NCBI RefSeq assembly: GCF_016785085.1
Contig: NZ_JAENHO010000007.1
Span: forward strand, 124,001 to 188,000
Source: Paractinoplanes lichenicola
GTDB lineage: Bacteria; Actinomycetota; Actinomycetes; Mycobacteriales; Micromonosporaceae
DNA: 64,000 bases
Direction: 5' to 3'
Part shown: positions 16,910 through 25,469 of the stretch, piece by piece
How positions within the stretch are numbered: position 1 is the stretch's first letter
How the letters are laid out: each line of letters opens with the position of its first letter
Position numbers and translations under genes: made by a program
The notes under the pieces: generated by a model
The model's database searches: none
Told to the model about the DNA's origin: nothing
Seen by the model: the letters and a program-made list of their open reading frames with translations, nothing else

Positions 16910-17932
16910 TCAGCGGGGCGGGGGTGGGGCGACGCTGTCGCGGGGGATGAGGGTGGGGGCGATCGTGCGGCGGGTGCTGGCGTCGGGGGTGCCGGAGTCG
17001 ATCTGTTCCAGCAGGAGTTCGACGCTGGCGGTGGCCACGGCGTCGAAGTCGGGGCGGACCGTTGTCAGGGGCGGCGTGTAGTAGGCCGACTGGGGGACGT
17101 CGTCGAAGCCGACGATGCTGATCTCTTCGGGGACGCGGCGGCCGTGTTCGCTCAGGGCGCGTAGCAGGCCCAGCGCGATGTGATCGTTCGCAGTGAAGAC
17201 GGCCGTCACCTCAGGCAGGCGGGCCAGCAGCTTGCCGTTGCGGTAGCCGGACTCGGCGCTCCAGTCGCCGGTCAGCAGCGGGGGCTGCTCGGCGCCGGCC
17301 GCCTTGAGGGCCTCTTCCCAGCCTTGCACGCGGCCTGCGGCGTCGAACCAGTCCGCCGGGCCGGAGATGTGCCAGACCGTCGAATGGCCGGCGGCCAGCA
17401 GGTGCTCGGTGGCGGCACGAGCCCCGGCCACCTGGTCGACGGTCACCAGGGTGCTGGCGCGCTGCGGGTCGCCGTCGATGGTGACCAGCGGGACGTCCTC
17501 GGGCAGGCGGGCCAGGGCCGGGCCGGCGCTCGCCACGGGGGCGATCACCACGAGGCCGGCCACGCGCTGGTCGAGGTGCCGTTCGACGGCGTCGGCGATC
17601 GAGCGCTCGTTGAGGCTGCGCACACTGCCGACGTTGACCGCGAACCCGCTCTCCTGCGCGGCCTGCTCGAACGCCGTGAGCATCGACGAGGGACCGTACA
17701 GCGCGGTGTTGGGCGCGACCACGCCGATCACTTTGGACGTGCCGGTGACCAGGGCCCGGGCCGTCCGGTTGGGCCGGTAACCGAGCTCGGCGATCGCCGC
17801 CCGGACCTTCAGGCGGGTCTGCTCGCTCACGTTCTTGTGCTCGTTGAGCACCCGCGACACGGTTTGATGCGACACCCCCGCCAGCCGGGCGACGTCCATC
17901 ATGCCCGGCGGCCGTCCGCGTTTCACGCTCAC
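16910..17932 (-). CDS. LacI family repressor (arabinose cluster)
   Basis: 340 residues: N-terminal helix-turn-helix (MMDVARLAGVSHQTVSRVLNEH, residues 11-32), hinge helix near 55-60, then a periplasmic-binding-like effector domain starting VIGVVAPNTALYGPSSM and ending near IVGFDDVPQSAYYTPPLTTVR. GTG start. It lies beside the GH127 gene on the same strand, and its effector domain resembles the other two LacI proteins of this region, so the ligand is probably arabinose or an arabino-oligosaccharide. A likely regulator of the 14-base operators; which repressor binds which site is not resolved. Confidence 0.9.
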   Translation of the reverse strand: MSVKRGRPPGMMDVARLAGVSHQTVSRVLNEHKNVSEQTRLKVRAAIAELGYRPNRTARALVTGTSKVIGVVAPNTALYGPSSMLTAFEQAAQESGFAVNVGSVRSLNERSIADAVERHLDQRVAGLVVIAPVASAGPALARLPEDVPLVTIDGDPQRASTLVTVDQVAGARAATEHLLAAGHSTVWHISGPADWFDAAGRVQGWEEALKAAGAEQPPLLTGDWSAESGYRNGKLLARLPEVTAVFTANDHIALGLLRALSEHGRRVPEEISIVGFDDVPQSAYYTPPLTTVRPDFDAVATASVELLLEQIDSGTPDASTRRTIAPTLIPRDSVAPPPPR

Positions 17933-18018
17933 CCGTACCCCGCATCCACTGGTTGCGGGCAGGATATCTCTTCACATCCTTGTCTGTTGAACTGCGGGTG
18001 GGCCGGTCGGCCGAATTC

Positions 18019-18032
18019 TGTTATCGATCGCC
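18019..18032. promoter_or_regulatory. Weak LacI-type half-site upstream of lacI gene
   Basis: TGTTATCGATCGCC agrees with the reverse complement of the GH127 operator at 11 of 14 bases and lies about 87 bases before the upstream lacI gene. It could serve autoregulation; symmetry is poor. Confidence 0.25.
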
Positions 18033-18070
18033 GCAAAAGGTGCCGCGGGAGCGTTCCCATTGACGGAATG

Positions 18071-18119
18071 TGCGGTGTTCCGGCAGCCTCCGGCGACAGG
18101 AGACCGCCGGAACACCGCA
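18071..18119 (-). terminator. Terminator hairpin after GH127 gene
   Basis: TGCGGTGTTCCGGC (18071-18084) pairs perfectly with GCCGGAACACCGCA (18106-18119), a 14-bp stem with a 21-base loop, 33 bases past the GH127 stop. Separates it from the downstream lacI gene. Confidence 0.7.
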
Positions 18120-18151
18120 GGCCGCGGGCGCCCGGGGGAGCGCCCGCCGCC

Positions 18152-20872
18152 CTACAGGAATCGCCAGAGGTGGTCGTTCGTGCCGTTGTCGTCCCAGAGC
18201 ACGACCTGCGCGCCGGCCGCCGTGGAGGCGCCGTTCACGCCCAGCACGCGGCCGCCGTTGCCGCATTGGATCCGGAAATAGCCGTTGTTTCCGTAGCGCA
18301 GCCGCCACCGATGGTCGGCCGTTCCGTTGTCGGCCCACTGCATGATTCGGGCGCCGTTCGCATTCGCCGCGTTCTCCACCCCCAGCACCTTTCCGCTGTT
18401 GGTGTTGCGCAGTCTGAAATAGCCACCGGAGTCGACCACCGCGGTCCACAAATGGTCGGCCGTGCCGGCGTCGCCCCACTGCACGACCAGCCCGCCGTCG
18501 GCCGTCGACATGTTCTGCACGCCGAGCACGAGCCCGCTCGCCAAATTCTGGATGCGCCGCGCGCCGTCGGGCACGAACCGCCACAAGTTGTCGCTCGAGC
18601 CGTTGTCGGGATCCTGCACGGCCTGCGCGCCCTGGGCCGTCGAGGCGTTCAGAATGCCGAGCATCTTGCCCGAGTTGGCATTGCGGATCCGGTGGCTGCC
18701 GTCGCCCGCGTCGATCACGGTCCACCGGTGGTCGGCCGTGCCGTTGTCGGCCCATTGCAGGGCGCGCGCACTGTCGGCCGTCGACATGGAATCGATCCCG
18801 AGCACCTTGCCGCTGTTGACGTTCCGAAGCCGTACGGCGGTGCCGTCGACGACGATTTCCCAGTTGTGATCCAGGGTCCCGGTGTCGCCCCACTGCAAAG
18901 CGAGCCCGCCGTCGGCCGTCGACATGTCCTGGATCCCGAGCACCATTCCGCTGGCCACGTTCACCAGGCGGAAGTTCGCCGGCGTGGGGATCGCGCCCTC
19001 GCCCGGTGCGCTCCAATAGACGGTGTAATTGTGCCCGTGCGCGTCGTAGAACGGGATCAGCGGAACCGCCGAGCCGTTCGCGGTCGCCGTGAACGTCAGC
19101 GCCGACGTGCTGGTGCGGGCGATCGACGAGACCGTCAACGCGGGCAGCGTACTGAAGGCGGCGTTCCCGTAGTTCCCGGAGAGCACGACCGGCCCGTACG
19201 TGATGGCCGAGACGCCCGCGTTGTCGTTGGCGGCACGCAGGGCAACCCGCATGGGCAGGCGCACCGTGACGACGTCGCCCGAGGCCCACGTACGGGTGAT
19301 GGCCGCGTAACTACCCGGCGTGGCGGTGACGGCCGCCGCGACCCCGTTCACCGTGATCGCCGCCCCGGTCGTCCAGGCAGGGATCCGTACGCGCAAGGTC
19401 CAGGCACTTGATGTGGCGGCGGTGACCGTGAGCGTGGTCGTGTCCGAGGACGGGAAGGACGTCGACTGCGTGACCGTGATGCCGCGCTGGGACCAGGTCA
19501 GCACGGACGGGATGAACAGGTTGACCGTGAGCGTGGTCCCGTTGAAGAAGTAGATCGAGTCCATCAGCTTGGTGTTGGTCTCGAGGCCCGTGCCCTGGCA
19601 GCACCAGAACGTTCCGTAGTCGGTGCTGTAGCTGCCGCCACCCACGACCGGTCCGGCCTGACCACGGCGGCCGCCCGGGTTGAGCGCCGTGAAATACACG
19701 ACGTGACCGTGGCCGTCGGCCGGGTTCTGCTGGCCGAGCAGGTGGTTCATCAGCGCGCGCTCGTAGAAGTCGAAGTAGGCCGCCCGATCCGGGTCGAGCA
19801 GCCACAACTCGCGGGTCAGCTTGAGCATGTTGTACGTGTTGCACGCCTCCGCCGCGTCCGGGGAAAGATAGGCGGTGATCGCGTTCGGCGCGTGGAAGTG
19901 CTCGGCCTGACTGTTGCCGCCGATCACGTACGAGTGGCTGTTGACCGTGATGCCCCAGGCGTTGGCGGCGATGTCCCGATAACGCGTCGTGCCGGTCGCC
20001 TTGTATTCGCGCGCCGCCCCGACCCACTTCGGCACCTGGGTGTTCGCGTGCAAACCGTTCAGCCGATCCTGATTGGCGGCGAGCGGATCGAACACGGCCG
20101 CATGATCGAAACGCTGCGCCACGGTCAGCCAGCGAGCGTCACCGGTCTGTTGGTAGAGGTCGGTCAGCACCGCGTTCATGCCGCCGAACTCGATCGTCAG
20201 GGCGGTCTGCATTTGCGCGTACGAGAGCCTGGCCGTTCGCCGATCGACCCAGGCCGCGAAGGCCAGCAGGACGTCGCGCGCCTGTGCGCTGCCCAGGTAA
20301 CGCCACACGTCGAGCAGGCCGGCGAGCGTCTTGTGCAGGCAGTAGTAGGGAACGCCGCGGCGGGTGCCGGCCTCGATGCTGTCGAAGTCCGACTCGGGGA
20401 AACCGGACAGGTAGCCGTTGGCGGCCTGGCATTTGGCCAGCTCGGCGACCATGTAGGTGGCCTTGTCGCGGCAGACGGTGTCGCCGAGCACGGCCCAGGC
20501 TTGTGCCCACGCGGTGAGGAAGTGGCCCTGGCTGTGACTGCGGAACTCGAAGTTCGGCGCCTCCCAGCCGCCGCACGCCGCCGCGCCCTGAGTGGATTGG
20601 CCGTGATTCGCGCGGAAGTTGTAGAGCAGGCGGTCGACGTCGATGAAGCGCAGGTAGCTGAGGGTGCGATTTTGGTTGTCGAGCCAGCGGCTTGCGGTCA
20701 GTCGCACCTGGCCGAGCTCGAACGGGTAGGCGCTGACGCCGATGTCGGCCCGCGCGGGTGGCAGGGCGGCGGTCGCGGGGCTTGCGGTGGTGGCGATCCC
20801 GCCCGCCGACGCCACGGCGGTGGCCCCGGCTGCTTGCAGCAGACGGCGGCGGCTGAGCGACGGCACAGACAC
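18152..20872 (-). CDS. Secreted GH127-like beta-L-arabinofuranosidase with ricin-type lectin repeats
   Basis: 906 residues. A Tat signal (SRRRLLQAAG) is followed by a GH127-type catalytic region (about 45-620). The zinc/catalytic set known from HypBA1 is visible with similar spacing: Glu324 (QAEHF), Glu342 and Cys344 (EACNT), Cys424-Cys425 (WCCQ). The family cleaves beta-L-arabinofuranosyl linkages by a Cys-nucleophile retaining mechanism. The C-terminal 280 residues hold six repeats of the form SGxVLG...A..VxQW.DNGT.DH.W, enough for two beta-trefoil carbohydrate-binding lectin domains. GTG at 20872 follows GGAGG. A LacI operator lies just upstream, placing it in the arabinose regulon. Confidence 0.88.
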   Translation of the reverse strand: MSVPSLSRRRLLQAAGATAVASAGGIATTASPATAALPPARADIGVSAYPFELGQVRLTASRWLDNQNRTLSYLRFIDVDRLLYNFRANHGQSTQGAAACGGWEAPNFEFRSHSQGHFLTAWAQAWAVLGDTVCRDKATYMVAELAKCQAANGYLSGFPESDFDSIEAGTRRGVPYYCLHKTLAGLLDVWRYLGSAQARDVLLAFAAWVDRRTARLSYAQMQTALTIEFGGMNAVLTDLYQQTGDARWLTVAQRFDHAAVFDPLAANQDRLNGLHANTQVPKWVGAAREYKATGTTRYRDIAANAWGITVNSHSYVIGGNSQAEHFHAPNAITAYLSPDAAEACNTYNMLKLTRELWLLDPDRAAYFDFYERALMNHLLGQQNPADGHGHVVYFTALNPGGRRGQAGPVVGGGSYSTDYGTFWCCQGTGLETNTKLMDSIYFFNGTTLTVNLFIPSVLTWSQRGITVTQSTSFPSSDTTTLTVTAATSSAWTLRVRIPAWTTGAAITVNGVAAAVTATPGSYAAITRTWASGDVVTVRLPMRVALRAANDNAGVSAITYGPVVLSGNYGNAAFSTLPALTVSSIARTSTSALTFTATANGSAVPLIPFYDAHGHNYTVYWSAPGEGAIPTPANFRLVNVASGMVLGIQDMSTADGGLALQWGDTGTLDHNWEIVVDGTAVRLRNVNSGKVLGIDSMSTADSARALQWADNGTADHRWTVIDAGDGSHRIRNANSGKMLGILNASTAQGAQAVQDPDNGSSDNLWRFVPDGARRIQNLASGLVLGVQNMSTADGGLVVQWGDAGTADHLWTAVVDSGGYFRLRNTNSGKVLGVENAANANGARIMQWADNGTADHRWRLRYGNNGYFRIQCGNGGRVLGVNGASTAAGAQVVLWDDNGTNDHLWRFL

Positions 20873-20913
20873 GGGACCTCCACACGTATCGACGGACTTC
20901 GTTGTTAGCGCGG

Positions 20914-20927
20914 TGTGAACGATAACA
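20914..20927. promoter_or_regulatory. LacI-type operator upstream of GH127 gene
   Basis: TGTGAACGATAACA, 42 bases before the GH127 start, matches the cluster consensus TGTKAACGNTAACA. An extra half-site TGTTAGCG lies at 20903-20910. Confidence 0.6.
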
Positions 20928-21057
20928 TCGCCGCCCCGGCCCGGCGCAAGGGTCGCTTCCCTCGGCGCCGAGAGGGGGCGTGTCTGGCCGTCGATCGCGG
21001 CGGTGCGCGTTTCGGGAGCCGGCGAGCCGACAGGGGAGGGCTGCATCTGATCTGGGC

Positions 21058-21380
21058 ACTGGCATCTGACATTTCACTGTGTTGTGCGGAGCGGCGTGCG
21101 ATGCGGGAGTCGGTAAAGGGGGAGGGCGTCCAAAGCGCTGGCATCTGACATTTCAGTCTGGTGCGGGGAGCGGCTCGCGATCGGGAGTCTGTGGAGAGGA
21201 AGGCGCTCGGGCGCTGACATCTGACATTTCAGTGCATGGCTTGGAGCTGGACGCGATGCGGGAGCCGGCGAGGGAAGGGCTCCCGGATGCTGGAATCTGA
21301 CATTTCAGTGCTCTTCGTGGGACGGCCTGGACGAGAGATGACGGGGAGAGCGTCAGACTGCTGACATCTAACATTTCAGT
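21058..21380. repeat. Five direct repeats with a 75-bp period
   Basis: A 21-base core close to CTGACATCTGACATTTCAG recurs at 21058, 21137, 21213, 21289 and 21360, spacing 79, 76, 76 and 71. The core contains a doubled CTGACAT heptamer followed by TTCAG. Sequence between cores is also partly conserved (GCGATGCGGGAG-like block), so these are decayed ~75-bp tandem units; a sixth degenerate unit ending in CTGCATCTGA precedes them near 20990-21050. It fills most of the 666-base gap between the GH127 gene and the divergently read lacI gene; no gene is convincing there. Confidence 0.85.
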
Positions 21381-21414
21381 GGTCGCGCGAAGCGGCAGCT
21401 GGGAGAAGAGAAGC

Positions 21415-21535
21415 GGGGGCAAGCGGGCGAACCAGGGGCGGTGGAGGTGGGAGGGCGAGGCGAGGGGTGGCGGAGGGGCGGTGAGGTGGGAGGGCGCGGC
21501 AAGGGGGCGGGGGAAGAGCGAAGAAGGAAGGGGCG
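21415..21535 (+). repeat. G-rich purine tract
   Basis: A G-dominated stretch with repeated GGTGGGAGGGCG words and many runs of three or more G, just past the 3' end of the lacI gene. It could form G-quadruplexes on the + strand. No coding function seen. Confidence 0.5.
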
Positions 21536-21538
21536 CAG

Positions 21539-22609
21539 TCAGGTGCGGGTGCAGTCAGGGCGGGCGGGGCCGCTGCTGGCGCGGACTACCAGTTGCGGGG
21601 ACACCAGCACGTGGTTTGGTGGTGGGAGTTCGGCGGCTGGGGTGTGGGTCATGTGTTCCAGGAGGAGGGCCAGGCTGCGGCGGCCCAGTTCGCCGAAGTC
21701 TTGGTGGACTGTGGTTAGCGGGGGGACGAAGAAGCCGGAGTCGGGCATGTCGTCGAAGCCGACCACGCTGACGTCGTCGGGTACGCGTTTGCCGGCCTCG
21801 TGCAACGCGCGCAGGACGCCCAAAGCGATGCGGTCGTTGGAGCAGAAGACGGCCGTCACTGAGGGGTCGCGGGCCAGGGCGTGGCCCTGTTCGTAGCCGG
21901 ATTCGGCGTCCCACCAGCCGTGTTCCACCGGGGGGACCACGGCGCCGGCGGCGTAGAGGGTGCGGCGCCAGCCTTCGATGCGTTCGGCTGATTCGGGCCA
22001 GTCGGGTGGGCCGGCCGCGTGGTGGACGGTGGCGTGGCCCAGGTCGAGCAGGTGCTGGGTGGCCAGGCGGGCGCCCAGCGCGTTGTCGATCGAGACGGTG
22101 GGGGCCGCGTCCGACTCGCCGGCGCCGCCGACGGCCACGCACTGCAGGGAGGGTGGGGCCTGGGCCAGGGCGTGGGTCACCGACTGTTTGGGGGCGATGG
22201 CGATCACGCCGTCGACCGAGTGCTGGGTCAGGCGGTCGACGGCCTCGAGCACCTGGCGGCGGTCCAGGTCGCGGACCGAGGCGATGCTGACCATGTAGCC
22301 GGCGTCGCGGGCCGCGCTTTCGATGCCGTGCAGCATGGACGCGGGGCCGAACAGGGTGGTCTCGAAGCCGATGATGCCCAGCGTGTCGGACTGCCTCGTG
22401 ACCAGGGTGCGGGCGGCCAGGTTGCGGCGGTAGTTGAGCGAGCGCATCGCGTCGAGCACCCGGGCCCGGGTCTCCTCCCGCACGTTGGGGTGGTTGTTGA
22501 GCACCCGGGACACGGTCTGGTGCGAGACGCCGGCCAGCTTCGCGACGTCGCGCATGACGGTGAGACGGGGCCGGGCGACGCCGTCGGGGGTGGGCTTTCT
22601 CGTGGGCAA
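21539..22609 (-). CDS. LacI family repressor of the arabinose operon
   Basis: About 356 residues. The helix-turn-helix MRDVAKLAGVSHQTVSRVLNN sits at residues 19-39 and the effector domain begins LGIIGFETTLFGPASM. A TTG start at 22609 preceded by GGAGGTCGTC gives a short basic leader; the open frame further upstream reads through the promoter region and is not used. It is divergent from the transporter/ara operon with two operators and a promoter in the gap, so it is the best candidate for the operon's repressor, with arabinose or an arabinoside as inducer. Confidence 0.9.
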   Translation of the reverse strand: MPTRKPTPDGVARPRLTVMRDVAKLAGVSHQTVSRVLNNHPNVREETRARVLDAMRSLNYRRNLAARTLVTRQSDTLGIIGFETTLFGPASMLHGIESAARDAGYMVSIASVRDLDRRQVLEAVDRLTQHSVDGVIAIAPKQSVTHALAQAPPSLQCVAVGGAGESDAAPTVSIDNALGARLATQHLLDLGHATVHHAAGPPDWPESAERIEGWRRTLYAAGAVVPPVEHGWWDAESGYEQGHALARDPSVTAVFCSNDRIALGVLRALHEAGKRVPDDVSVVGFDDMPDSGFFVPPLTTVHQDFGELGRRSLALLLEHMTHTPAAELPPPNHVLVSPQLVVRASSGPARPDCTRT

Positions 22610-22735
22610 AGACGACCTCCGATGTGAGCGCGCACAGTCTACGTTTCCGGCGGGTCGTGTCCATCCATCCCACCAAGGTCTTCCTGCACCTTGTGGGAAG
22701 CGGCAATCAGTCGGTAACAAACCGGCGGCGAGGCC

Positions 22736-22763
22736 TTGACTCGGATGTTGAGAACGGTAACAC
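22736..22763 (+). promoter_or_regulatory. Promoter of the arabinose operon
   Basis: TTGACT (22736-22741) and TAACAC (22758-22763) with a 16-base spacer resemble a housekeeping sigma promoter. The spacer and -10 overlap a LacI-type operator, which fits repression by occlusion. Confidence 0.5.
22749..22762. promoter_or_regulatory. LacI-type operator O1 of the arabinose operon
   Basis: TGAGAACGGTAACA matches the cluster motif and overlaps the promoter. A further half-site CGGTAACA lies at 22712-22719, 43 bases away, about four helical turns. Confidence 0.55.
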
Positions 22764-22877
22764 TCTCGGAACGCGGGTCCTGAGAGTGAGGTCGCAGCGA
22801 CTCGCCGCAACGATGAGCCACATGAGACACCAGCGATCCGGCCGCTCGACATCCCCCGAGGCGCCGGAGTGCGCGCC

Positions 22878-22891
22878 TGTGAACGTTAACA
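22878..22891. promoter_or_regulatory. LacI-type operator O2 of the arabinose operon
   Basis: TGTGAACGTTAACA, with a fully symmetric AACGTT centre, lies 20 bases before the first gene, downstream of the likely transcription start. It could act as a roadblock or in looping with O1. Confidence 0.65.
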
Positions 22892-22910
22892 CGTAGACGT
22901 GGAGGATCCA

Positions 22911-23900
22911 GTGCTCAGAAGACTTTCGATCGCGGTGGCCGGCGGGCTCCTGCTCGCGTCGGCGGTCGCCGGTTGTGGCGGCGGCGACGACGCCGGCTCG
23001 GGCAACGGCGGCGGCGGGGACGACAAGATCACGCTCGGCTTCTCGCAGGTCGGCGCGGAGAGCGGCTGGCGCACGGCGAACACGAAGTCGATCCAGGAGT
23101 CGGCCGCGAGCGCCGGCATCGACCTGAAGTTCTCCGACGCGCAGGGCAAGCAGGAGAACCAGATCAAGGCGATCCGCAACTTCATCACGCAGCGGGTCGA
23201 CGTCATCGCCTTCTCGCCGGTGGTCGAGTCGGGCTGGAGCACCGTGCTCAAGGAGGCCAAGGACGCGGGCATCCCGGTGATCCTGACCGACCGCGCGATC
23301 GACGACCCGGACACGTCGCTCTACAAGACCTTCATCGGCTCCGACTTCGTCGAGGAGGGCAAGAAGGCCGGCGACTGGCTGGTCAAGGAGTACAACGGCA
23401 AGACCGACCCGGTCAACATCGTCGAGCTGCAGGGCACGCCGGGCGCGGCGCCGGCCAACGACCGCAAGTCGGGCTTCGCCGACGTCATCAAGGCCGACAC
23501 CAAGTTCAAGGTGGTGGCCTCGCAGACCGGCCAGTTCACGCGGACCGACGGCAAGGCCGTGATGGAGACCTTCCTCAAGTCGCAGCCGAAGATCGACGTG
23601 CTCTACGCGCACAACGACGACATGGGCCTGGGCGCGATCGAGGCGATCGAGGCGGCCGGCAAGAAGCCCGGCACCGACATCAAGATCATCACGGTCGACG
23701 CGGTCAAGGACGGCATGACCGCCCTGTCCGAAGGCAAGATCAACTTCATCGTCGAGTGCAGCCCGCTCCTCGGCCCACAGCTGATGGACCTGGTCAAGAA
23801 GGTCAACAACGGCGAGACGATCCCGCAGCGGGTGCTCACCGAGGAGACCACCTTCACGCCCGAGCAGGCCAAGGAAGTTCTGGCCGACCGCAAGTACTGA
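22911..23900 (+). CDS. Sugar ABC transporter binding lipoprotein, YtfQ-like
   Basis: 329 residues. Signal peptide with lipobox VAGC (Cys near 22), then a type I periplasmic-binding fold starting ITLGFSQVGAESGWRTANTKSI, which closely resembles YtfQ, the binding protein for furanose sugars (galactofuranose and related arabinofuranose). GTG at 22911 follows GGAGG by 5 bases. First gene of the arabinose operon, so L-arabinose, probably in the furanose form released by GH43/GH127 enzymes, is the likely ligand. A hairpin follows before the ATPase gene. Confidence 0.9.
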   Translation: MLRRLSIAVAGGLLLASAVAGCGGGDDAGSGNGGGGDDKITLGFSQVGAESGWRTANTKSIQESAASAGIDLKFSDAQGKQENQIKAIRNFITQRVDVIAFSPVVESGWSTVLKEAKDAGIPVILTDRAIDDPDTSLYKTFIGSDFVEEGKKAGDWLVKEYNGKTDPVNIVELQGTPGAAPANDRKSGFADVIKADTKFKVVASQTGQFTRTDGKAVMETFLKSQPKIDVLYAHNDDMGLGAIEAIEAAGKKPGTDIKIITVDAVKDGMTALSEGKINFIVECSPLLGPQLMDLVKKVNNGETIPQRVLTEETTFTPEQAKEVLADRKY

Positions 23901-23909
23901 GTCCCGCCC

Positions 23910-23938
23910 GGTGGGCCGTCGCGTCGCGGCGGCCCACC
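23910..23938 (+). terminator. Intercistronic hairpin after binding-protein gene
   Basis: GGTGGGCCG (23910-23918) pairs with CGGCCCACC (23930-23938) over 11 bases between the first and second genes of the operon. It may attenuate transcription or protect the upstream mRNA end so that binding protein is made in excess. Confidence 0.5.
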
Positions 23939-23954
23939 ATCGAACGGAGCGCAC

Positions 23955-25469
23955 ATGGTCCTGCAGATGACCGGCATCAGAAAGGTCTTCCCCGGCGTCG
24001 TCGCTTTGGACGGCGTCGACTTCCGGCTGTTACCGGGCGAGATCCACGCCCTCATGGGCGAGAACGGCGCCGGCAAGTCCACGCTGATCAAGGTGCTGAC
24101 CGGCGTCTACGACATCGACGGGGGCCAGATCGAGCTGGCCGGCGAGCAGGTCCGGTTCACCGGCCCGCTCCAGGCCCAGCAGGCCGGCATCAGCACGGTC
24201 TATCAGGAGGTCAACCTCTGCCCCAACCTGTCGGTGGCGGAAAACATCTTCATCGGCCGCGAGCCCCGCCGGTTCGGGCGCATCCACTGGTCCGAGATGC
24301 GCAAGCGGGCCCACACCAGCCTGGCCCGGCTCGATCTCGACATCGACGTCTCGGCCCAGCTCGACAGTTACTCGCTGGCGATCCAGCAGATGGTGGCGAT
24401 CGCCCGCGCGACCGATGTCGGCAATACCAAAGTGCTGATCCTGGACGAACCCACTTCCAGCCTCGACGCGTCCGAGGTGGAACAGCTCTTTGCCGTGATG
24501 CGCCGCCTCAAGGACGAAAACGTCGCGATCCTGTTCGTCAGCCACTTCCTGGATCAGGTCTACGAGATCGCCGACCGGATGACCGTGCTGCGCAACGGCC
24601 GCCTGATCGGCGAATACCGCACCGCCGAGCTGCCCCAGATGCAACTGGTCAGCAAGATGATCGGCAAGGACCTCGAGGCGCTCGAGCAGATCGAGGAGCA
24701 CGCCCGGGAGGCGCCCCGCCAGGAAACGAAGATCATAGAAGCGAAAGGCCTCGGCCGTACGGGCTCGATCGCGCCTTTTGATCTGACGATCCACGCGGGT
24801 GAGGTCGTCGGGCTGGCCGGGCTGCTGGGCTCGGGACGCACCGAGCTGGCCCGGTTGCTGTTCGGTGCCGACCGCCCCGACAGCGGCGAGCTCGACGTGG
24901 ACGGCACGCCCGCCAAGTTCCACAGCCCGCGCGACGCCATGACCAAGGGCATCGCGTTCTCCAGCGAGAACCGGCGCACTGAGGGCATCATCGGCGAGCT
25001 GACCGTGCGGGAGAACATCATCCTGGCCCTGCAGGCGGCCCGCGGCTGGACCCGGCCGATCCCGCGCCGCCGGCAGGACGAGCTCGTCGACAAGTACGTC
25101 AAGGCGCTGCAGATCCGCCCGGCCGATCCCGAGCGGCTCGTCCGCGATCTCAGCGGCGGCAACCAGCAGAAGGTGCTGCTGGCCCGGTGGCTGATCACCG
25201 AGCCCCGGCTGCTGATCATCGACGAGCCGACCCGGGGCATCGACGTCGGGGCCAAGGCCGAGATCCAGCGGCTGGTCGCCGAGCTGGCCGACGGCGGCAT
25301 GGCCGTGCTCTTCGTCAGCGCCGAGCTCGAGGAGGTCCTCCGGCTCAGCCACAAGATCGAGGTGCTGCGCGACCGGCGGCTGGTCGAGGAGCTGGTGAAC
25401 ACCGACGACGTCGACGCCGACCGGATCATGCAGACGATCGCGAGCGGAACAACCGGAGCCACACCATGA
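23955..25469 (+). CDS. Sugar ABC transporter ATPase with two NBDs, YtfR/AraG-like
   Basis: 504 residues with two ATPase halves, as in CUT2 sugar importers. N-half: Walker A GENGAGKST (about 36-44), LDEPTSSLD Walker B; its signature loop reads SYSLAIQQ rather than LSGGQ. C-half: Walker A is replaced by GLLGSGRTEL, while the signature LSGGNQQ and IDEPTRGID are intact. This asymmetry is normal for the family. The stop overlaps the next start (ATGA). It energises uptake with the two following permeases. Confidence 0.93.
   Translation: MVLQMTGIRKVFPGVVALDGVDFRLLPGEIHALMGENGAGKSTLIKVLTGVYDIDGGQIELAGEQVRFTGPLQAQQAGISTVYQEVNLCPNLSVAENIFIGREPRRFGRIHWSEMRKRAHTSLARLDLDIDVSAQLDSYSLAIQQMVAIARATDVGNTKVLILDEPTSSLDASEVEQLFAVMRRLKDENVAILFVSHFLDQVYEIADRMTVLRNGRLIGEYRTAELPQMQLVSKMIGKDLEALEQIEEHAREAPRQETKIIEAKGLGRTGSIAPFDLTIHAGEVVGLAGLLGSGRTELARLLFGADRPDSGELDVDGTPAKFHSPRDAMTKGIAFSSENRRTEGIIGELTVRENIILALQAARGWTRPIPRRRQDELVDKYVKALQIRPADPERLVRDLSGGNQQKVLLARWLITEPRLLIIDEPTRGIDVGAKAEIQRLVAELADGGMAVLFVSAELEEVLRLSHKIEVLRDRRLVEELVNTDDVDADRIMQTIASGTTGATP

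Noticed and set aside
21058..21380. CRISPR array
   Set aside because: Repeat core is short, intervening sequences resemble each other instead of being unique, spacing is about 75 bases and there are no cas genes.
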